A stretch of DNA of 64,000 bases from Cellvibrio polysaccharolyticus (GTDB taxonomy: Bacteria > Pseudomonadota > Gammaproteobacteria > Pseudomonadales > Cellvibrionaceae): the NCBI RefSeq assembly GCF_015182315.1, contig NZ_PRDL01000001.1, forward strand, positions 1,922,001 through 1,986,000. Direction: 5' to 3'. Positions 15,593 to 25,492 of this stretch are shown one piece after another. The position numbers and the translations under genes are program-made. Within the stretch, counting starts at the first letter, position 1. The number at the start of each line of letters is the position of its first letter. The notes beneath the pieces are model-generated. The model was not told the DNA's origin, ran no database searches, and saw only the letters and a list, made by a program, of their open reading frames with translations.

Positions 15593-16512
15593 TCGGGCAC
15601 CAGACAATGCCTTTTGTATTCATACCAGCGGTCATTTGAAGGCTGCATTTCTGCCAGCATCACCGGAAAGTGATGTTGTTCCGCGTCAACCAACCCTCGC
15701 CATAAATCAACTTTGTTTTGTGTTTCTGTGGCGGCTGCTGTGGCCGGTGCCAGCCAGTGCGCTTTTGGTAAAAATATAAAACGACTGTCAGGCGCTGCGC
15801 GTAAAAAATGTTCGGCATACCACCATTGCCCCCGTAAATGATGCGCGTGGGCGTGTTGCGGCGGCGCTATATTGCCTTCGGCCGGATAGAAAAAATAGCC
15901 TTTAATAATGCAGCGTGCCGGGGCGGGTGACAGGCTTGGGCAGGTTTGCCGGAGTAGTGCGCTGCCTGCATCGGTGTTGCCGAGTTGCAGTTGGTGTTGT
16001 GCCAAATGCTGAAATTTTCCGGCGGCGCTGTCGCGGCTGTCCGGCCCTGGCCATGCGCGCCAGTCGCCGGGAAAAGATTCCCGCGCTGGCACACCAAGAT
16101 AAAATTTCACCGCAATTTCCAGTGGCAGGTAGTGGTCGCCACGCTGCAGGATAAAATCAAACGCGCCTGCGGTTTGCCGCCCTTTATTCAGCGGCTGATA
16201 AACCGGCAAATTATGCGCAAGCAGCGTGCAATCTCCGTTAAATAACGGCGCATGCATTAAAAGAAATTGCCATAAAGCTTCGAAGTAAAGCCCGAGGCGA
16301 TGGGGTTGCCGGGCGAGATATTCGTGCAGGGCATCCGGTGTCTGATCCAGCTGCAGCAGCCATTGCCAGAGACTTTCTTTATTTTCCGGAACCGGGAGTT
16401 GAGGCAGTTCTGGCAAGTTTTCCAGCAGTGGCGGGCTGAGCGCTGCCCAGGCGAGATCGCGAGTTGCCCGGTGTTGCAGCATTTGCAGTTGCGTGAGCCA
16501 TGTCCCTTCCAA
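15565..16512 (-). CDS. DUF1853 family protein
   Basis: A 315-residue protein with hallmarks of DUF1853: RDLAWAALSPPLL near the N-terminus, RLGLYFEALWQFLL, and AFDFILQRGDHYLPLEIAVKFYLG. The last segment resembles a PD-(D/E)XK nuclease-like core (D, then E-x-K), so a nuclease fold is possible, but the function is unknown. The frame opens with TTG at 16512; an ATG at 16482 is an alternative start. Confidence 0.82.
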   Translation of the reverse strand: MEGTWLTQLQMLQHRATRDLAWAALSPPLLENLPELPQLPVPENKESLWQWLLQLDQTPDALHEYLARQPHRLGLYFEALWQFLLMHAPLFNGDCTLLAHNLPVYQPLNKGRQTAGAFDFILQRGDHYLPLEIAVKFYLGVPARESFPGDWRAWPGPDSRDSAAGKFQHLAQHQLQLGNTDAGSALLRQTCPSLSPAPARCIIKGYFFYPAEGNIAPPQHAHAHHLRGQWWYAEHFLRAAPDSRFIFLPKAHWLAPATAAATETQNKVDLWRGLVDAEQHHFPVMLAEMQPSNDRWYEYKRHCLVPDHWPGTAPC

Positions 16513-16588
16513 GCCGGTCTATTCCACTGTATGTTGTCGTTGATGCGGCTATAATGCCGGTTTTGTGCGGTGTCCTGATGGAAAAAAT

Positions 16589-17488
16589 ATGACACATTTC
16601 AACACGGTTGGACTTATTGGTCACCTCAATAATGAGCGTGCGACCTATTCCATCAAACGCCTGATTCGTTTTCTTCAGAAGGCTGACAAACGCTTTGTGC
16701 TGGAAGATAAAACCGCCCGGCTGCTGACTGACCCGGCACTGCTCAATAGTGCCCATCAGGTGGTAGAAATGGAAGCGCTGGGTAATATTTGCGATTTGGT
16801 GATTGTGGTGGGTGGCGACGGCAGTTTGTTGCGTGGCGCCCGTGCTTTGGCTCGCTTCAATGTGCCTTTGCTGGGCATTAATCGCGGCCGCCTCGGCTTT
16901 TTAACGGACATTACCCCGGAAGATATCGAGCAGAAAGTGGGCGAAGTTCTTTCCGGTCAATACACCTCTGATCAACGTTTTTTGCTGGATATGGCGGTAG
17001 TGCGCGGCCAGGAAGTGGTTGCCACGGGCGACGCCCTTAACGATGTGGTGCTGCACCCTGGCCAGTTTATCCATATGCTCGAATACGAGCTGTATGTGGA
17101 TGAACATTTTGTAACCAGCCAGCGTTCTGACGGGATGATCGTCTCTACCCCGACCGGCTCAACGGCTTACGCCCTGAGCGGCGGCGGCCCCATTATGCAT
17201 CCCAAGCTGGATGCCATTGTGCTGGTGCCGATGAATCCGCATACACTGAGCAGCCGGCCGATGGTGGTATCCGGGGACAGTATTATCAAAATTGTGGTGG
17301 GTGCTCATAGCGCCGCCCAGCCGCTGGTAACCTGCGATGGCCAGAGTCACGCGGGCGTGGAGGCGGGTGATGAAATCCATATTCGTAAAAAACTGCATCG
17401 TTTGACGCTGATTCATCCCCTGAACCATAACTTTTATGAGCGGTGCCGTTCAAAACTGGGATGGGGCACTCAACTACTAAACTCCTGA
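16589..17488 (+). CDS. nadK: NAD kinase
   Basis: ATP-dependent phosphorylation of NAD to NADP in the cytoplasm. The motif GGDGSLLRGAR is at ~64-74, NRGRLGFLTD follows, and the signature STPTGSTAYALSGGGPI is intact. The ~299-residue length and end ERCRSKLGWG are normal for gammaproteobacterial NadK. A GTG at 16565 is open upstream, but the ATG at 16589 gives the usual start MTHFNTVGLIG. The next gene starts 1 nt after the stop, so they form an operon. Confidence 0.95.
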   Translation: MTHFNTVGLIGHLNNERATYSIKRLIRFLQKADKRFVLEDKTARLLTDPALLNSAHQVVEMEALGNICDLVIVVGGDGSLLRGARALARFNVPLLGINRGRLGFLTDITPEDIEQKVGEVLSGQYTSDQRFLLDMAVVRGQEVVATGDALNDVVLHPGQFIHMLEYELYVDEHFVTSQRSDGMIVSTPTGSTAYALSGGGPIMHPKLDAIVLVPMNPHTLSSRPMVVSGDSIIKIVVGAHSAAQPLVTCDGQSHAGVEAGDEIHIRKKLHRLTLIHPLNHNFYERCRSKLGWGTQLLNS

Positions 17489-17489
17489 T

Positions 17490-18488
17490 ATGTTTGCACT
17501 TCGAGCTTTATTTTCCGATTTGATTTTACGTCCTGTCGAAGGTTACGACCTTATTGGCGATGTTCACGGGTGCGCCGAAACTCTCGCGCGGTTGCTTGAA
17601 AAGCTGGGCTACAGCAAGCAGCTCGGGGTTTATCAGCATCCACGCCGCATTGCTATTTTCCTCGGCGATATCATTGACCGTGGCCCGCGGGTGCGTGAGG
17701 CGCTGCATCTGGTGCACGATATGGTGATGCGGCGCTCGGCGATGATCGTGATTGGTAATCACGAGTTCAATGCCATGACCTGGGCGCGCATTAACGAAAA
17801 CGGCGAATATTTACGGCCGCACACCCCGCGCAATACCCGTCAGTTGGAAGCCACGTTGGAGCAGTTCGCCAACTATTCCGATGAATGGCAGTATTTTCTG
17901 CGCTGGTTTGAAGAAATTCCCTTGTTTATGGAAATACCGGCGCGGGACAATTTCAGTGCCTTCCGGGTAGTACATGCCTGCTGGGATCCCCGCTTGATTG
18001 AGCATCATCAAGCCAATTACGGCGATGGTCACTTTGATGAGGCGTTTATTTGCGCTTCCGTGGTGCCGGGTAATGACGCCTGGTACACCCGACAGCGACT
18101 GACCAGCGGTATTGATATCCCCATGCCGCAGGGTATGAGCATGGTTTCCAGTGATGGCCTGCGTCGATCTTCCTTCCGCACCAAATTTTGGGCGACCAAC
18201 CCGCAAACCTACGGCGAAGTGCTGTTCCAGCCCGACCCCTTACCCGAATCCCTGGCGCGCACCCCGATTTCTGCTGACCACCGCCTGCAAATGGTGCACT
18301 ATGACAAGCACCAACCACCGCTTTTTATCGGTCATTACTGGCTCAAGGGCAAGCCGGAACCCATAACGCACAATCTGGCCTGTCTGGATTACAGTGCGGT
18401 CAAATACGGTCGGCTGGTGGCTTACCGCATGGATGGTGAGGCGCGTTTGTCGATGGATAAATTTGTCTGGGAAAATGTTGATCCCTGA
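17490..18488 (+). CDS. calcineurin-like metallophosphoesterase
   Basis: A 332-residue protein with the full dinuclear metal motif set: YDLIGDVHGCAETL (GDxHG), FLGDIIDRGPR (GDxxDRG), VIGNHEFNAM (GNHE), and later histidines (VVHACWD, FIGHYW). This matches PPP-type phosphatases and Ap4A hydrolases; the true substrate is unknown. It sits 1 nt after nadK and 27 nt before glpG, in the same direction. A link to nucleotide metabolism through nadK is possible but is inference. Confidence 0.88.
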   Translation: MFALRALFSDLILRPVEGYDLIGDVHGCAETLARLLEKLGYSKQLGVYQHPRRIAIFLGDIIDRGPRVREALHLVHDMVMRRSAMIVIGNHEFNAMTWARINENGEYLRPHTPRNTRQLEATLEQFANYSDEWQYFLRWFEEIPLFMEIPARDNFSAFRVVHACWDPRLIEHHQANYGDGHFDEAFICASVVPGNDAWYTRQRLTSGIDIPMPQGMSMVSSDGLRRSSFRTKFWATNPQTYGEVLFQPDPLPESLARTPISADHRLQMVHYDKHQPPLFIGHYWLKGKPEPITHNLACLDYSAVKYGRLVAYRMDGEARLSMDKFVWENVDP

Positions 18489-18515
18489 TGTGTTGTTGAA
18501 AACAGGATATTGCTC

Positions 18516-19361
18516 GTGAATTGGATAGAAGTGCGGCGCCTGCCGCTTGATCAGAACCTGGCAGCCCTGAGTCGTTTTTTGCAGGCGCGTGGCCTGCATC
18601 ATCGCATTACCGAAGAACGCGGTGAGCAAGTGGTTGCGGTGCAAGACCCGGCAGCGGTAGAGCCGCTGGGGCGAATGATTGACGAATTTCTCGGTGGCGG
18701 CATTGAGCTGCCCGAAGAAGCGCCGGTTGTAACCACTGGCCGATCCGACACCATTCAGCCATGGGAAACCCCTATGACGCTGTTGTTTATTATTCTCAGC
18801 GTAATCGGCTGCCTGGTTGTTGAAACCGCTGCCGGTCGTGAATGGCTGCCCTGGTTTACCTTTCAGTCGTTCAGCCGTTATGAGTTTGTGCCGATTTCCG
18901 AAGGCATTTTTGCCGGTGAAATCTGGCGGCTGGTAACGCCGGCGTTTTTGCATTTCGGCTTCTTTCATTTGCTGTTCAACAGTCTCTGGTTGTGGGATTT
19001 GGGGCGTCGCCTCGAGTTTGGCCTGGGGCGCTGGCATTACGTCGCTTTTGTGCTGGGCACTGCCGCTGCTTCCAACGTCAGCCAATATATGTGGAGCGGC
19101 TCGGCCATGTTTGGTGGTATGTCCGGCGTAGTTTTTGCGCTGGTCGGGTTTATCTGGGTGCGCCAGCGGTTTGACAAGCATCCGCTGTATGCGGTGCCCA
19201 AAGCGATTATTGGATTTATGCTGGTTTGGCTGGTGGTGTGTATGACCGGCCTGGTGGATTATTTTATTGGTGGATCGGTAGCCAACGCTGCACACGTGGG
19301 CGGTCTGGTTGCCGGTATGCTGTGGGCGTATGTCGTTACGCCACGCAATCGCACGAGGTAA
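18516..19361 (+). CDS. glpG: rhomboid intramembrane serine protease
   Basis: The N-terminal ~85 residues form the soluble GlpG-type domain. Six transmembrane helices follow, with HFGFFHLLFNSLWLWDLG, the catalytic serine in GGMSGVVFALVGF and the catalytic histidine in NAAHVGGLVAG. Both dyad residues are present. An earlier TTG (18510) is open, but GTG at 18516 lies better behind AACAGGA. It is followed by the YeaC-like gene after 4 nt, with GAGG overlapping its end, so the two are translationally close. Confidence 0.93.
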   Translation: MNWIEVRRLPLDQNLAALSRFLQARGLHHRITEERGEQVVAVQDPAAVEPLGRMIDEFLGGGIELPEEAPVVTTGRSDTIQPWETPMTLLFIILSVIGCLVVETAAGREWLPWFTFQSFSRYEFVPISEGIFAGEIWRLVTPAFLHFGFFHLLFNSLWLWDLGRRLEFGLGRWHYVAFVLGTAAASNVSQYMWSGSAMFGGMSGVVFALVGFIWVRQRFDKHPLYAVPKAIIGFMLVWLVVCMTGLVDYFIGGSVANAAHVGGLVAGMLWAYVVTPRNRTR

Positions 19362-19365
19362 AACA

Positions 19366-19629
19366 ATGAATTTTCAGGATATGCTGAACGGCCTGACGCC
19401 GGATATTTACCAGCGTTTGAAGCTGGCCGTGGAGTTGGGAAAATGGCCGGATGGCAAGCGTTTGACCGCTGAACAGCGCGAGTTGTGTATGCAGGCGATG
19501 ATTGCCTGGGAGCATAAAAATTTGCCACCCGAGCAGCACACCGGCTATATAGAACCGGAGCCGCACACCCATTGCGGCACTGATGATCACGACGATCATC
19601 ACGAACCCAAACCGCTGAAGTGGTTGTAA
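19366..19629 (+). CDS. DUF1315 (YeaC-like) protein
   Basis: An 87-residue protein. FQDMLNGLTPDIYQRLKLAVELGKWPDG matches the YeaC/DUF1315 family, which is of unknown function. The C-terminal tail is rich in H and D (THCGTDDHDDHHEPK) and could bind metal. It lies in the nadK-phosphatase-glpG run and precedes pepN by 77 nt. Confidence 0.85.
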   Translation: MNFQDMLNGLTPDIYQRLKLAVELGKWPDGKRLTAEQRELCMQAMIAWEHKNLPPEQHTGYIEPEPHTHCGTDDHDDHHEPKPLKWL

Positions 19630-19706
19630 GCGCCGGATAGCATTGCCCGGTTTTACAGTTTTCCCGCGACCTGTTCGCGATACTTTTTACGGATTTACTC
19701 AGACTT

Positions 19707-22403
19707 ATGTCCAGTGCAAGCCAGCCGCAACCGATTTTACTTGCCAACTACACCGTGCCTTCCTATTTGGTTTTAAAAACCGATTTGACTTTTGATCTGC
19801 ACGACGACCAAACCCGGGTAACCGCGTTGTTGACCTTGCAGCGTAACCCGCAGGCGGTGACTGATGTTGATTCGCTGGTGCTGCATGGCAGTGAGTTGGA
19901 GCTGGAATCTATCGCGCTGGATGATCGCGTATTAACGGCCGCCGAGTATCAGGTAGACGGTGAGAGCCTGACCCTGACCGGTTTGCCATCGCAACTAACC
20001 TTGCGCATTGTTACCCGCATCAAACCGCACCTGAATACCTCGCTGGAAGGTTTGTATCAGTCTCGCGGTTTGTATTGCACCCAATGCGAAGCCGAAGGTT
20101 TCCGCAAGATTACCTACTACCCGGATCGACCGGATGTAATGAGTGAATTTACCACGCGCATTACCGCCGACCGCCAGCGTTATCCGGTTCTGCTATCCAA
20201 CGGCAACCTGGTAGAGCAGGGCGAGTTGGACGGCGGACGGCATTTTGCGGTATGGCACGATCCGTTTAAAAAACCGGCATATTTATTTGCACTGGTGGCC
20301 GGTGATTTGTCGTTTATTGAAAACCATTTTGTCACCCGCTCCGGGCGCGATGTGACTTTGCGCATTTATGTGGAGGCAAAAGACCTCGACAAATGCGACC
20401 ATGCCATGGACTCGCTGAAAAATTCCATGCATTGGGACGAAGAAGTCTACGGCCGCGAATACGATCTCGACATTTTTATGATCGTTGCCGTAGATGATTT
20501 CAATATGGGCGCGATGGAAAACAAGGGGCTGAATATTTTCAACACCTCTTGCGTGCTGGCCAAACCCGAAACCACGACGGATGTTGGTTTTCAGCGGGTA
20601 GAAGCGGTAGTGGCCCACGAATATTTTCACAACTGGAGCGGCAACCGCGTTACCTGTCGCGACTGGTTCCAGTTGAGTTTGAAAGAAGGTTTTACGGTAT
20701 ACCGCGATGCAGAGTTTTCTGCCGATATGGGCTCGCGCACGGTAAAACGGATTGAAGATGTTGCGCTGTTGCGCACGCTGCAATTTGCCGAAGATGGCGG
20801 TCCTATGGCGCATGCGGTCAGACCCGCGTCCTACATTGAAATATCCAACTTTTACACGCTGACCATTTACGAAAAAGGCGCCGAGCTGGTGCGTATGCTG
20901 GCAACCTTGTTAGGCCCGGAAAAATTTCGTGAAGGCAGCGATTTGTATTTTGATCGTCACGATGGCCAGGCGGTAACTACCGACGATTTTGTGCAGGCCA
21001 TGGCGGATGTTTCCGGTCGTGATCTTGGCCAATTCAAACGCTGGTACAGCCAGGCGGGTACACCGCGTATAGAAGTATCCGATCATTACGATGAAGATGC
21101 GCTGGAATACAGCCTGACCTTCCGCCAAAGCTGCCCGCCCACGCCGGAAAACACCAACAAGCAGCCGTTCCATATTCCGGTAAAAACCGGTTTGTTGGGC
21201 ACCGCCGGTGATTTGCCGTTGCGACTCAAAGATCACCCGGTCGATACCGAAACCTCTGACAATACCTCTATCGTGCTTGAGTTGACCGAAGCCGAGCAGA
21301 CTTTTGTATTTCAGCAAGTGCATGAAAAGCCGGTACCTTCAGTGCTGCGTGGTTTCTCCGCGCCGGTGAAATTGCATTACTCCTGGCAGCGCGAGGATCT
21401 TATTACCTTGATGAGCCGCGACAGTGACGGTTTTAATCGTTGGGAAGCAAGCCAGCAATTAGCGTTGCGGGTATTGCACGATCTGATGCAGGAAGCGTCA
21501 CTGGCCACCGTTTCTGCTGCTACCGAAGAAGCTATTGCGGCATTGATTGACGCGCTCCAAAGCGTGGTACAGGACGAAACACTGGACCCGGCCATGGTGG
21601 CTTACATGCTCACCTTGCCGACCGAAGCCTACATCAGTGAGCTGGCCACAGTGATTGATGTAGACGCGATCCACCAGGCTCGCCAATACTTGCAAGGCCG
21701 TATTGCTCATGCGCTCAAATCGGCGTTTGTATCTATCTACCAGCGCTACGATCATCAGCAAGCTTACCGTGCCGATGCCCGTGGTATTGCCGATCGCAGT
21801 TTGAAAAATACAGCGCTGCATTATTTGAGCTTGCTGGACGACGAAAGCTGGATTGAAACCTGTTACGAACAATACCGCGCTGCCAGCAATATGACCGATG
21901 CCATGGCAGCATTGACGCGGCTGGTGAACACCGATAATCCGCTGGCGGCTACCCTGGCTGAAAATGCGCTGGATAATTTCTACCAGCGCTGGCAGCAGGA
22001 GCCCTTGGTAGTTAACCAATGGTTTTCTGTTCAGGCCGGTTGCAACTTGCCGGATACCCTGGCGCAGGTTAAGAAATTACAAAAACACCCGGCATTCGAT
22101 AGCCGTAACCCCAATAAAATTCGTGCCTTGATTGGCGTGTTCTGTAATAACAATGCGGTAAATTTCCATCGCCTTGACGAACAGCAACAAGGGCAGGGCT
22201 ATCGTTTCCTGGCGGATGAAATTATTCGCCTCAACAAACAAAACCCGCAAATTGCTGCACGCTTGCTCACGCCGCTGACCAAATGGCGCAAGTACGACGA
22301 AACCCGTCAGCAGTTGATGAAAGCCGAGCTGCAACGCATTTTGCAGGAAGAGCTTTCCCGCGATGTTTATGAAGTGGTCAGTAAAAGCCTTGCCGAAGCC
22401 TGA
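19707..22403 (+). CDS. pepN: aminopeptidase N (M1 family)
   Basis: An 898-residue cytoplasmic zinc aminopeptidase. GAMENKGLNIF is the substrate-binding exopeptidase motif and VVAHEYFHNWSGNRVTCRDWFQLSLKEG holds the HExxH...E zinc site. DUF3458 Ig-like and ARM-like C-terminal regions follow, giving the full length of E. coli PepN. No lesion seen. Confidence 0.96.
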   Translation: MSSASQPQPILLANYTVPSYLVLKTDLTFDLHDDQTRVTALLTLQRNPQAVTDVDSLVLHGSELELESIALDDRVLTAAEYQVDGESLTLTGLPSQLTLRIVTRIKPHLNTSLEGLYQSRGLYCTQCEAEGFRKITYYPDRPDVMSEFTTRITADRQRYPVLLSNGNLVEQGELDGGRHFAVWHDPFKKPAYLFALVAGDLSFIENHFVTRSGRDVTLRIYVEAKDLDKCDHAMDSLKNSMHWDEEVYGREYDLDIFMIVAVDDFNMGAMENKGLNIFNTSCVLAKPETTTDVGFQRVEAVVAHEYFHNWSGNRVTCRDWFQLSLKEGFTVYRDAEFSADMGSRTVKRIEDVALLRTLQFAEDGGPMAHAVRPASYIEISNFYTLTIYEKGAELVRMLATLLGPEKFREGSDLYFDRHDGQAVTTDDFVQAMADVSGRDLGQFKRWYSQAGTPRIEVSDHYDEDALEYSLTFRQSCPPTPENTNKQPFHIPVKTGLLGTAGDLPLRLKDHPVDTETSDNTSIVLELTEAEQTFVFQQVHEKPVPSVLRGFSAPVKLHYSWQREDLITLMSRDSDGFNRWEASQQLALRVLHDLMQEASLATVSAATEEAIAALIDALQSVVQDETLDPAMVAYMLTLPTEAYISELATVIDVDAIHQARQYLQGRIAHALKSAFVSIYQRYDHQQAYRADARGIADRSLKNTALHYLSLLDDESWIETCYEQYRAASNMTDAMAALTRLVNTDNPLAATLAENALDNFYQRWQQEPLVVNQWFSVQAGCNLPDTLAQVKKLQKHPAFDSRNPNKIRALIGVFCNNNAVNFHRLDEQQQGQGYRFLADEIIRLNKQNPQIAARLLTPLTKWRKYDETRQQLMKAELQRILQEELSRDVYEVVSKSLAEA

Positions 22404-22640
22404 GCTGAAAAAACAGCCCGGTTATAAGTGCGGTTGCTGAGGTTTTTCATCGCCGGGTCGTAATCGCGGGTTTTCAGCAGGGTGTCGTGGTTGCGTATTA
22501 ATATGAAATGGCCGGTATTTTCCGAGAAAATGCCGGCTTTTTTGCGGTTGCAGTCACTGTGGTGAGCAAAGACGCTTGCGACAGTGGCAGATTGTTATAC
22601 ATTTACTTCAGGTTCATTCAGGCAGGTTCTGATTCTTATT

Positions 22641-24233
22641 ATGCAGTTTTTATTTTCCCGTTACCTGATGCTGGTTACGCTGGCGTCACTTCCTTTTATG
22701 GCGCAGCAGACGTTTGCCCAGTCGGCAGACGCCTCAACTGACGACCTTGCAACTGAAACTTCCGAGGCGCCTTCATCCGATGCGGCTGTGGTGGAAGCGC
22801 CGGTGCTGCTTGCCGAATCTACTACCGAGGAGATGGATCCGCAGCGAGAACCGTCTGAAGCGCTGAATCAACCGGAGCAACCCGTTGCCGTATCTTCGAT
22901 CAGCAGCGCGGCACATTCTTCCGTTGTTGCGGTGAGTGCGCCTGTCTCTTCAGTGGCGGTTTCCAGCGAAGCCAGCAGCAGTGTTGCGGCGGAAATTGCT
23001 GCCAGTAGCGAATCCTCAGCGTTTCCCAGAGCAGAAAACATCGATTTAAAAGAAGTGGTTCGATCTCCGGAAGAAGCTGGCGAATCCTCATCCAGCAGCT
23101 CCAGCGTTGCGGTTGTAAATGAAGTGGTGGCTGCATCGTCGGCATCCTCAGCAACCGGTCAGTCAAAAGTGATTCTTGGCGTTGAAGTGGCGCCTGGTAC
23201 GGCAGCGCGTCTGGTATGGACGCCGGATACGGTGGTAGCCGGTCTTGCCGAGCAGACGCCCGTATTGGTAGTGAATGGTCGCCAAAGCGGCCCGACCTTA
23301 TGTTTAACCGGCGCGGTGCACGGCGATGAACTTAACGGCATCGAGATGATCCGCCGCGTGCTTTATCAACTGGATCCGGAAAAACTCACCGGTACTGTGA
23401 TTGGTGTGCCGGTCGTCAACCTGATGGGTTTTCGTCGCAATTCCCGTTACCTGCCGGATCGTCGCGATCTCAACCGCTATTTCCCCGGCAACACCCGTGG
23501 CAGTTCTGCCTCGCGCATTGCGCACTCGTTTTTTACCAATATCATCAGCCAGTGTAATGCGTTGGTAGATATTCACACAGGTTCGTTTCACCGCACCAAC
23601 CTGACCCAGTTACGTGCTGATTTATCCAACGAAAGTGTTGCGGCGCTGGCACAAAGTTTTGGCAATATTGCAGTGCTGAACAGCCGTGGCAATGCCGGTT
23701 CGTTGCGTTCTGCGGCGGTGCGCGCCGGTATTCCTTCGGTCACCGTAGAAGCAGGCGAGCCGATGCGGATGCAAGGCGATATTGTTGAAGAAGGTACGCG
23801 TGCTATTGAAACGTTGATGGCAAAAATGAATATGTATGGTCGTCAAAACAAATGGCAGCGCAGTGCACCGGTGTATTACAAGTCTGTTTGGGTGCGTGCT
23901 AACCAGAGCGGCATTCTGTTTTCCCGCGCCCCCCTGGGCAAGCGCGTGAACAAAGGCGAAGTGTTGGGCACCGTGACCGACCCGATTACTAACGCCAAAA
24001 GCGATGTCGTTTCGCCGTATCAGGGCAGAATTTTAGGTATGGCGCTTGATCAGGTGGTGTTGCCCGGTTTTGCTGCTTACCACATTGGTATTCAAACCCC
24101 GGAAGCCATCCTGATTGAAGAGGGCTTGCTGGATGAAGAAGACGGTGATGACGTACAACGAACGCCTTCCCAGGATACGGTTAACGATCTTGATGCCCTG
24201 ACGCGGCCGCAGGATATGGATGACGAGGAATAG
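22641..24233 (+). CDS. exported AstE/AspA-like zinc hydrolase with serine-rich linker
   Basis: 530 residues from ATG 22641. An N-terminal signal peptide (FLFSRYLMLVTLASLPFMAQ, cut near AQS) is followed by ~150 residues rich in S, A, E and V, a typical Cellvibrio linker. A succinylglutamate desuccinylase/aspartoacylase domain comes next: TGAVHGDELNGIEMI gives the HxxE zinc ligands and LVDIHTGS the third histidine. NLMGFRRNSRYLPDRRDLNRYFPG matches the substrate region. M14-like members of this clade act on N-acyl amino acids or peptides; here the enzyme is exported, so the substrate is likely in the envelope or outside. The frame opens earlier (22584), but only the 22641 start gives a signal peptide. 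Confidence 0.85.
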   Translation: MQFLFSRYLMLVTLASLPFMAQQTFAQSADASTDDLATETSEAPSSDAAVVEAPVLLAESTTEEMDPQREPSEALNQPEQPVAVSSISSAAHSSVVAVSAPVSSVAVSSEASSSVAAEIAASSESSAFPRAENIDLKEVVRSPEEAGESSSSSSSVAVVNEVVAASSASSATGQSKVILGVEVAPGTAARLVWTPDTVVAGLAEQTPVLVVNGRQSGPTLCLTGAVHGDELNGIEMIRRVLYQLDPEKLTGTVIGVPVVNLMGFRRNSRYLPDRRDLNRYFPGNTRGSSASRIAHSFFTNIISQCNALVDIHTGSFHRTNLTQLRADLSNESVAALAQSFGNIAVLNSRGNAGSLRSAAVRAGIPSVTVEAGEPMRMQGDIVEEGTRAIETLMAKMNMYGRQNKWQRSAPVYYKSVWVRANQSGILFSRAPLGKRVNKGEVLGTVTDPITNAKSDVVSPYQGRILGMALDQVVLPGFAAYHIGIQTPEAILIEEGLLDEEDGDDVQRTPSQDTVNDLDALTRPQDMDDEE

Positions 24234-24287
24234 AGGTAATAAGTGAGCTTGATGCAAAACTGATAATGCTATTTTGATGAAATTAAT

Positions 24288-24320
24288 GAGTCCCAGGCGC
24301 TTGCCTGAGACTCTATTTTT
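24288..24320 (+). terminator. intrinsic terminator after the AstE/AspA-like gene
   Basis: Stem GAGTCCCAGGC/GCCTGAGACTC with one mismatch and loop GCTT, followed by TATTTTTAT. It marks the border between core DNA and the AT-rich Zorya-like operon. Confidence 0.75.
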
Positions 24321-24385
24321 ATAGTTTGGCTAAAATCAATTTAGCTAAATTTTAATGTTCGAGTGGACTTTAAGTAGTGACGAAG

Positions 24386-25492
24386 CTACTCGGAAAAATG
24401 CAGTAATGCTTCGTTATGATCGAATACTTGCCAATTTTGGGACTCGGGTTTTTTGCCAAGGTGAACGCCTATTCCGTATTCAGGCCAGGCTGCATCAAAC
24501 AGAATGTCTTGCCCGCTGCCGGAAGATTGGAGTGTATGAGCTACTAGCGGTGCAACGGAAATTCTGTTTTTGGCTAAATTCAGAATACCTTGCAATGCGG
24601 GATCTGCATATTTGCTGGCAGATGCCCAAGATCTTTCCAACAGTAAGCCTTGTTCTTTTCTGAGCATATTAATGGTGGACATATCTTTGTGTTTTATTGT
24701 CATATGACCGTGAAAAGGCTCCTTTCTATGGCAGTCTAGGCAAAGCACCATTAAATTCTTAGCAGAATTATCATTTTTCACTCCATTTACGTGATGTGTA
24801 TGAAGCAATTTCCTTGCCGTCACAAGGCACACTTTGCACTCCTGGCAAGTGAAGTCGGCAGATTCTCTGAAGTGAAGTGAGACTTTCTCCCAATCTTCTG
24901 TATATCCATAGATAGCATTTTCAGGTTTTGCTTTTGGCAGGAATGAAAAAAGAGAGCTGTATGTTGAAAAGAACTCCAAAGGATTAAATTTTTCAACTAT
25001 CACGTTTCTTTGTGGAGCAGTTAATTTGCTGGCATTCTGGTAATTAAGTTGGCTGATGCAGTTCTTGCATACATTTAATTTGGCTTTATCTTTAATGGGT
25101 GAACCGCTCTTTGATGTTCCAAATATATCAAACTCCCCCGATGTATTATTCGTAACATGGTAGCGTTCAAATCTATTTCTAGCTCTCATATCTTTTAGGG
25201 TTCTGCAGTCGAATACGTGAAATTTATTTCCGAGTGCCGAATTTTTCAGCGCATCATCAATTTTGAATCCGTGATCTGAGATAAAAAGAATTACCTGACG
25301 TCCTTTGACACTCAATAGCCCCTGTGTGGACGATATTTGATCCAGAGTAATTTCGATACTGCTGGAGCTTAATTGCGTGTCGAAATCAATGTCTGTGTCT
25401 TGCCATATACTATCAAGGTCGACTTCTCTTTTTCGAGCTCCCATTCGTTCGACGTTTGTCCACAGTTGGGTTAAATCTACGGTGAGTTTCAT
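24386..25492 (-). CDS. zorE: HNH endonuclease of a Zorya type II-like system (ZorE-like)
   Basis: A 368-residue protein. The C-terminal half has a zinc-framed HNH module: CQEC (C216, C219), LLHTHHVNG (H233/H234), NLMVLCLDCHRKE (N247, C251, C254, H255). A further CKNC pair lies at 142-145. The N-terminal ~210 residues are unassigned. Its ATG overlaps the stop of the ZorB-like gene by 4 bp, so translation is coupled. By analogy with type II Zorya (ZorA, ZorB, ZorE) it should cut or nick invading DNA once recruited. The gene is AT-rich relative to neighbours. The ZorE assignment rests on position and HNH motif. Confidence 0.78.
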   Translation of the reverse strand: MKLTVDLTQLWTNVERMGARKREVDLDSIWQDTDIDFDTQLSSSSIEITLDQISSTQGLLSVKGRQVILFISDHGFKIDDALKNSALGNKFHVFDCRTLKDMRARNRFERYHVTNNTSGEFDIFGTSKSGSPIKDKAKLNVCKNCISQLNYQNASKLTAPQRNVIVEKFNPLEFFSTYSSLFSFLPKAKPENAIYGYTEDWEKVSLHFRESADFTCQECKVCLVTARKLLHTHHVNGVKNDNSAKNLMVLCLDCHRKEPFHGHMTIKHKDMSTINMLRKEQGLLLERSWASASKYADPALQGILNLAKNRISVAPLVAHTLQSSGSGQDILFDAAWPEYGIGVHLGKKPESQNWQVFDHNEALLHFSE

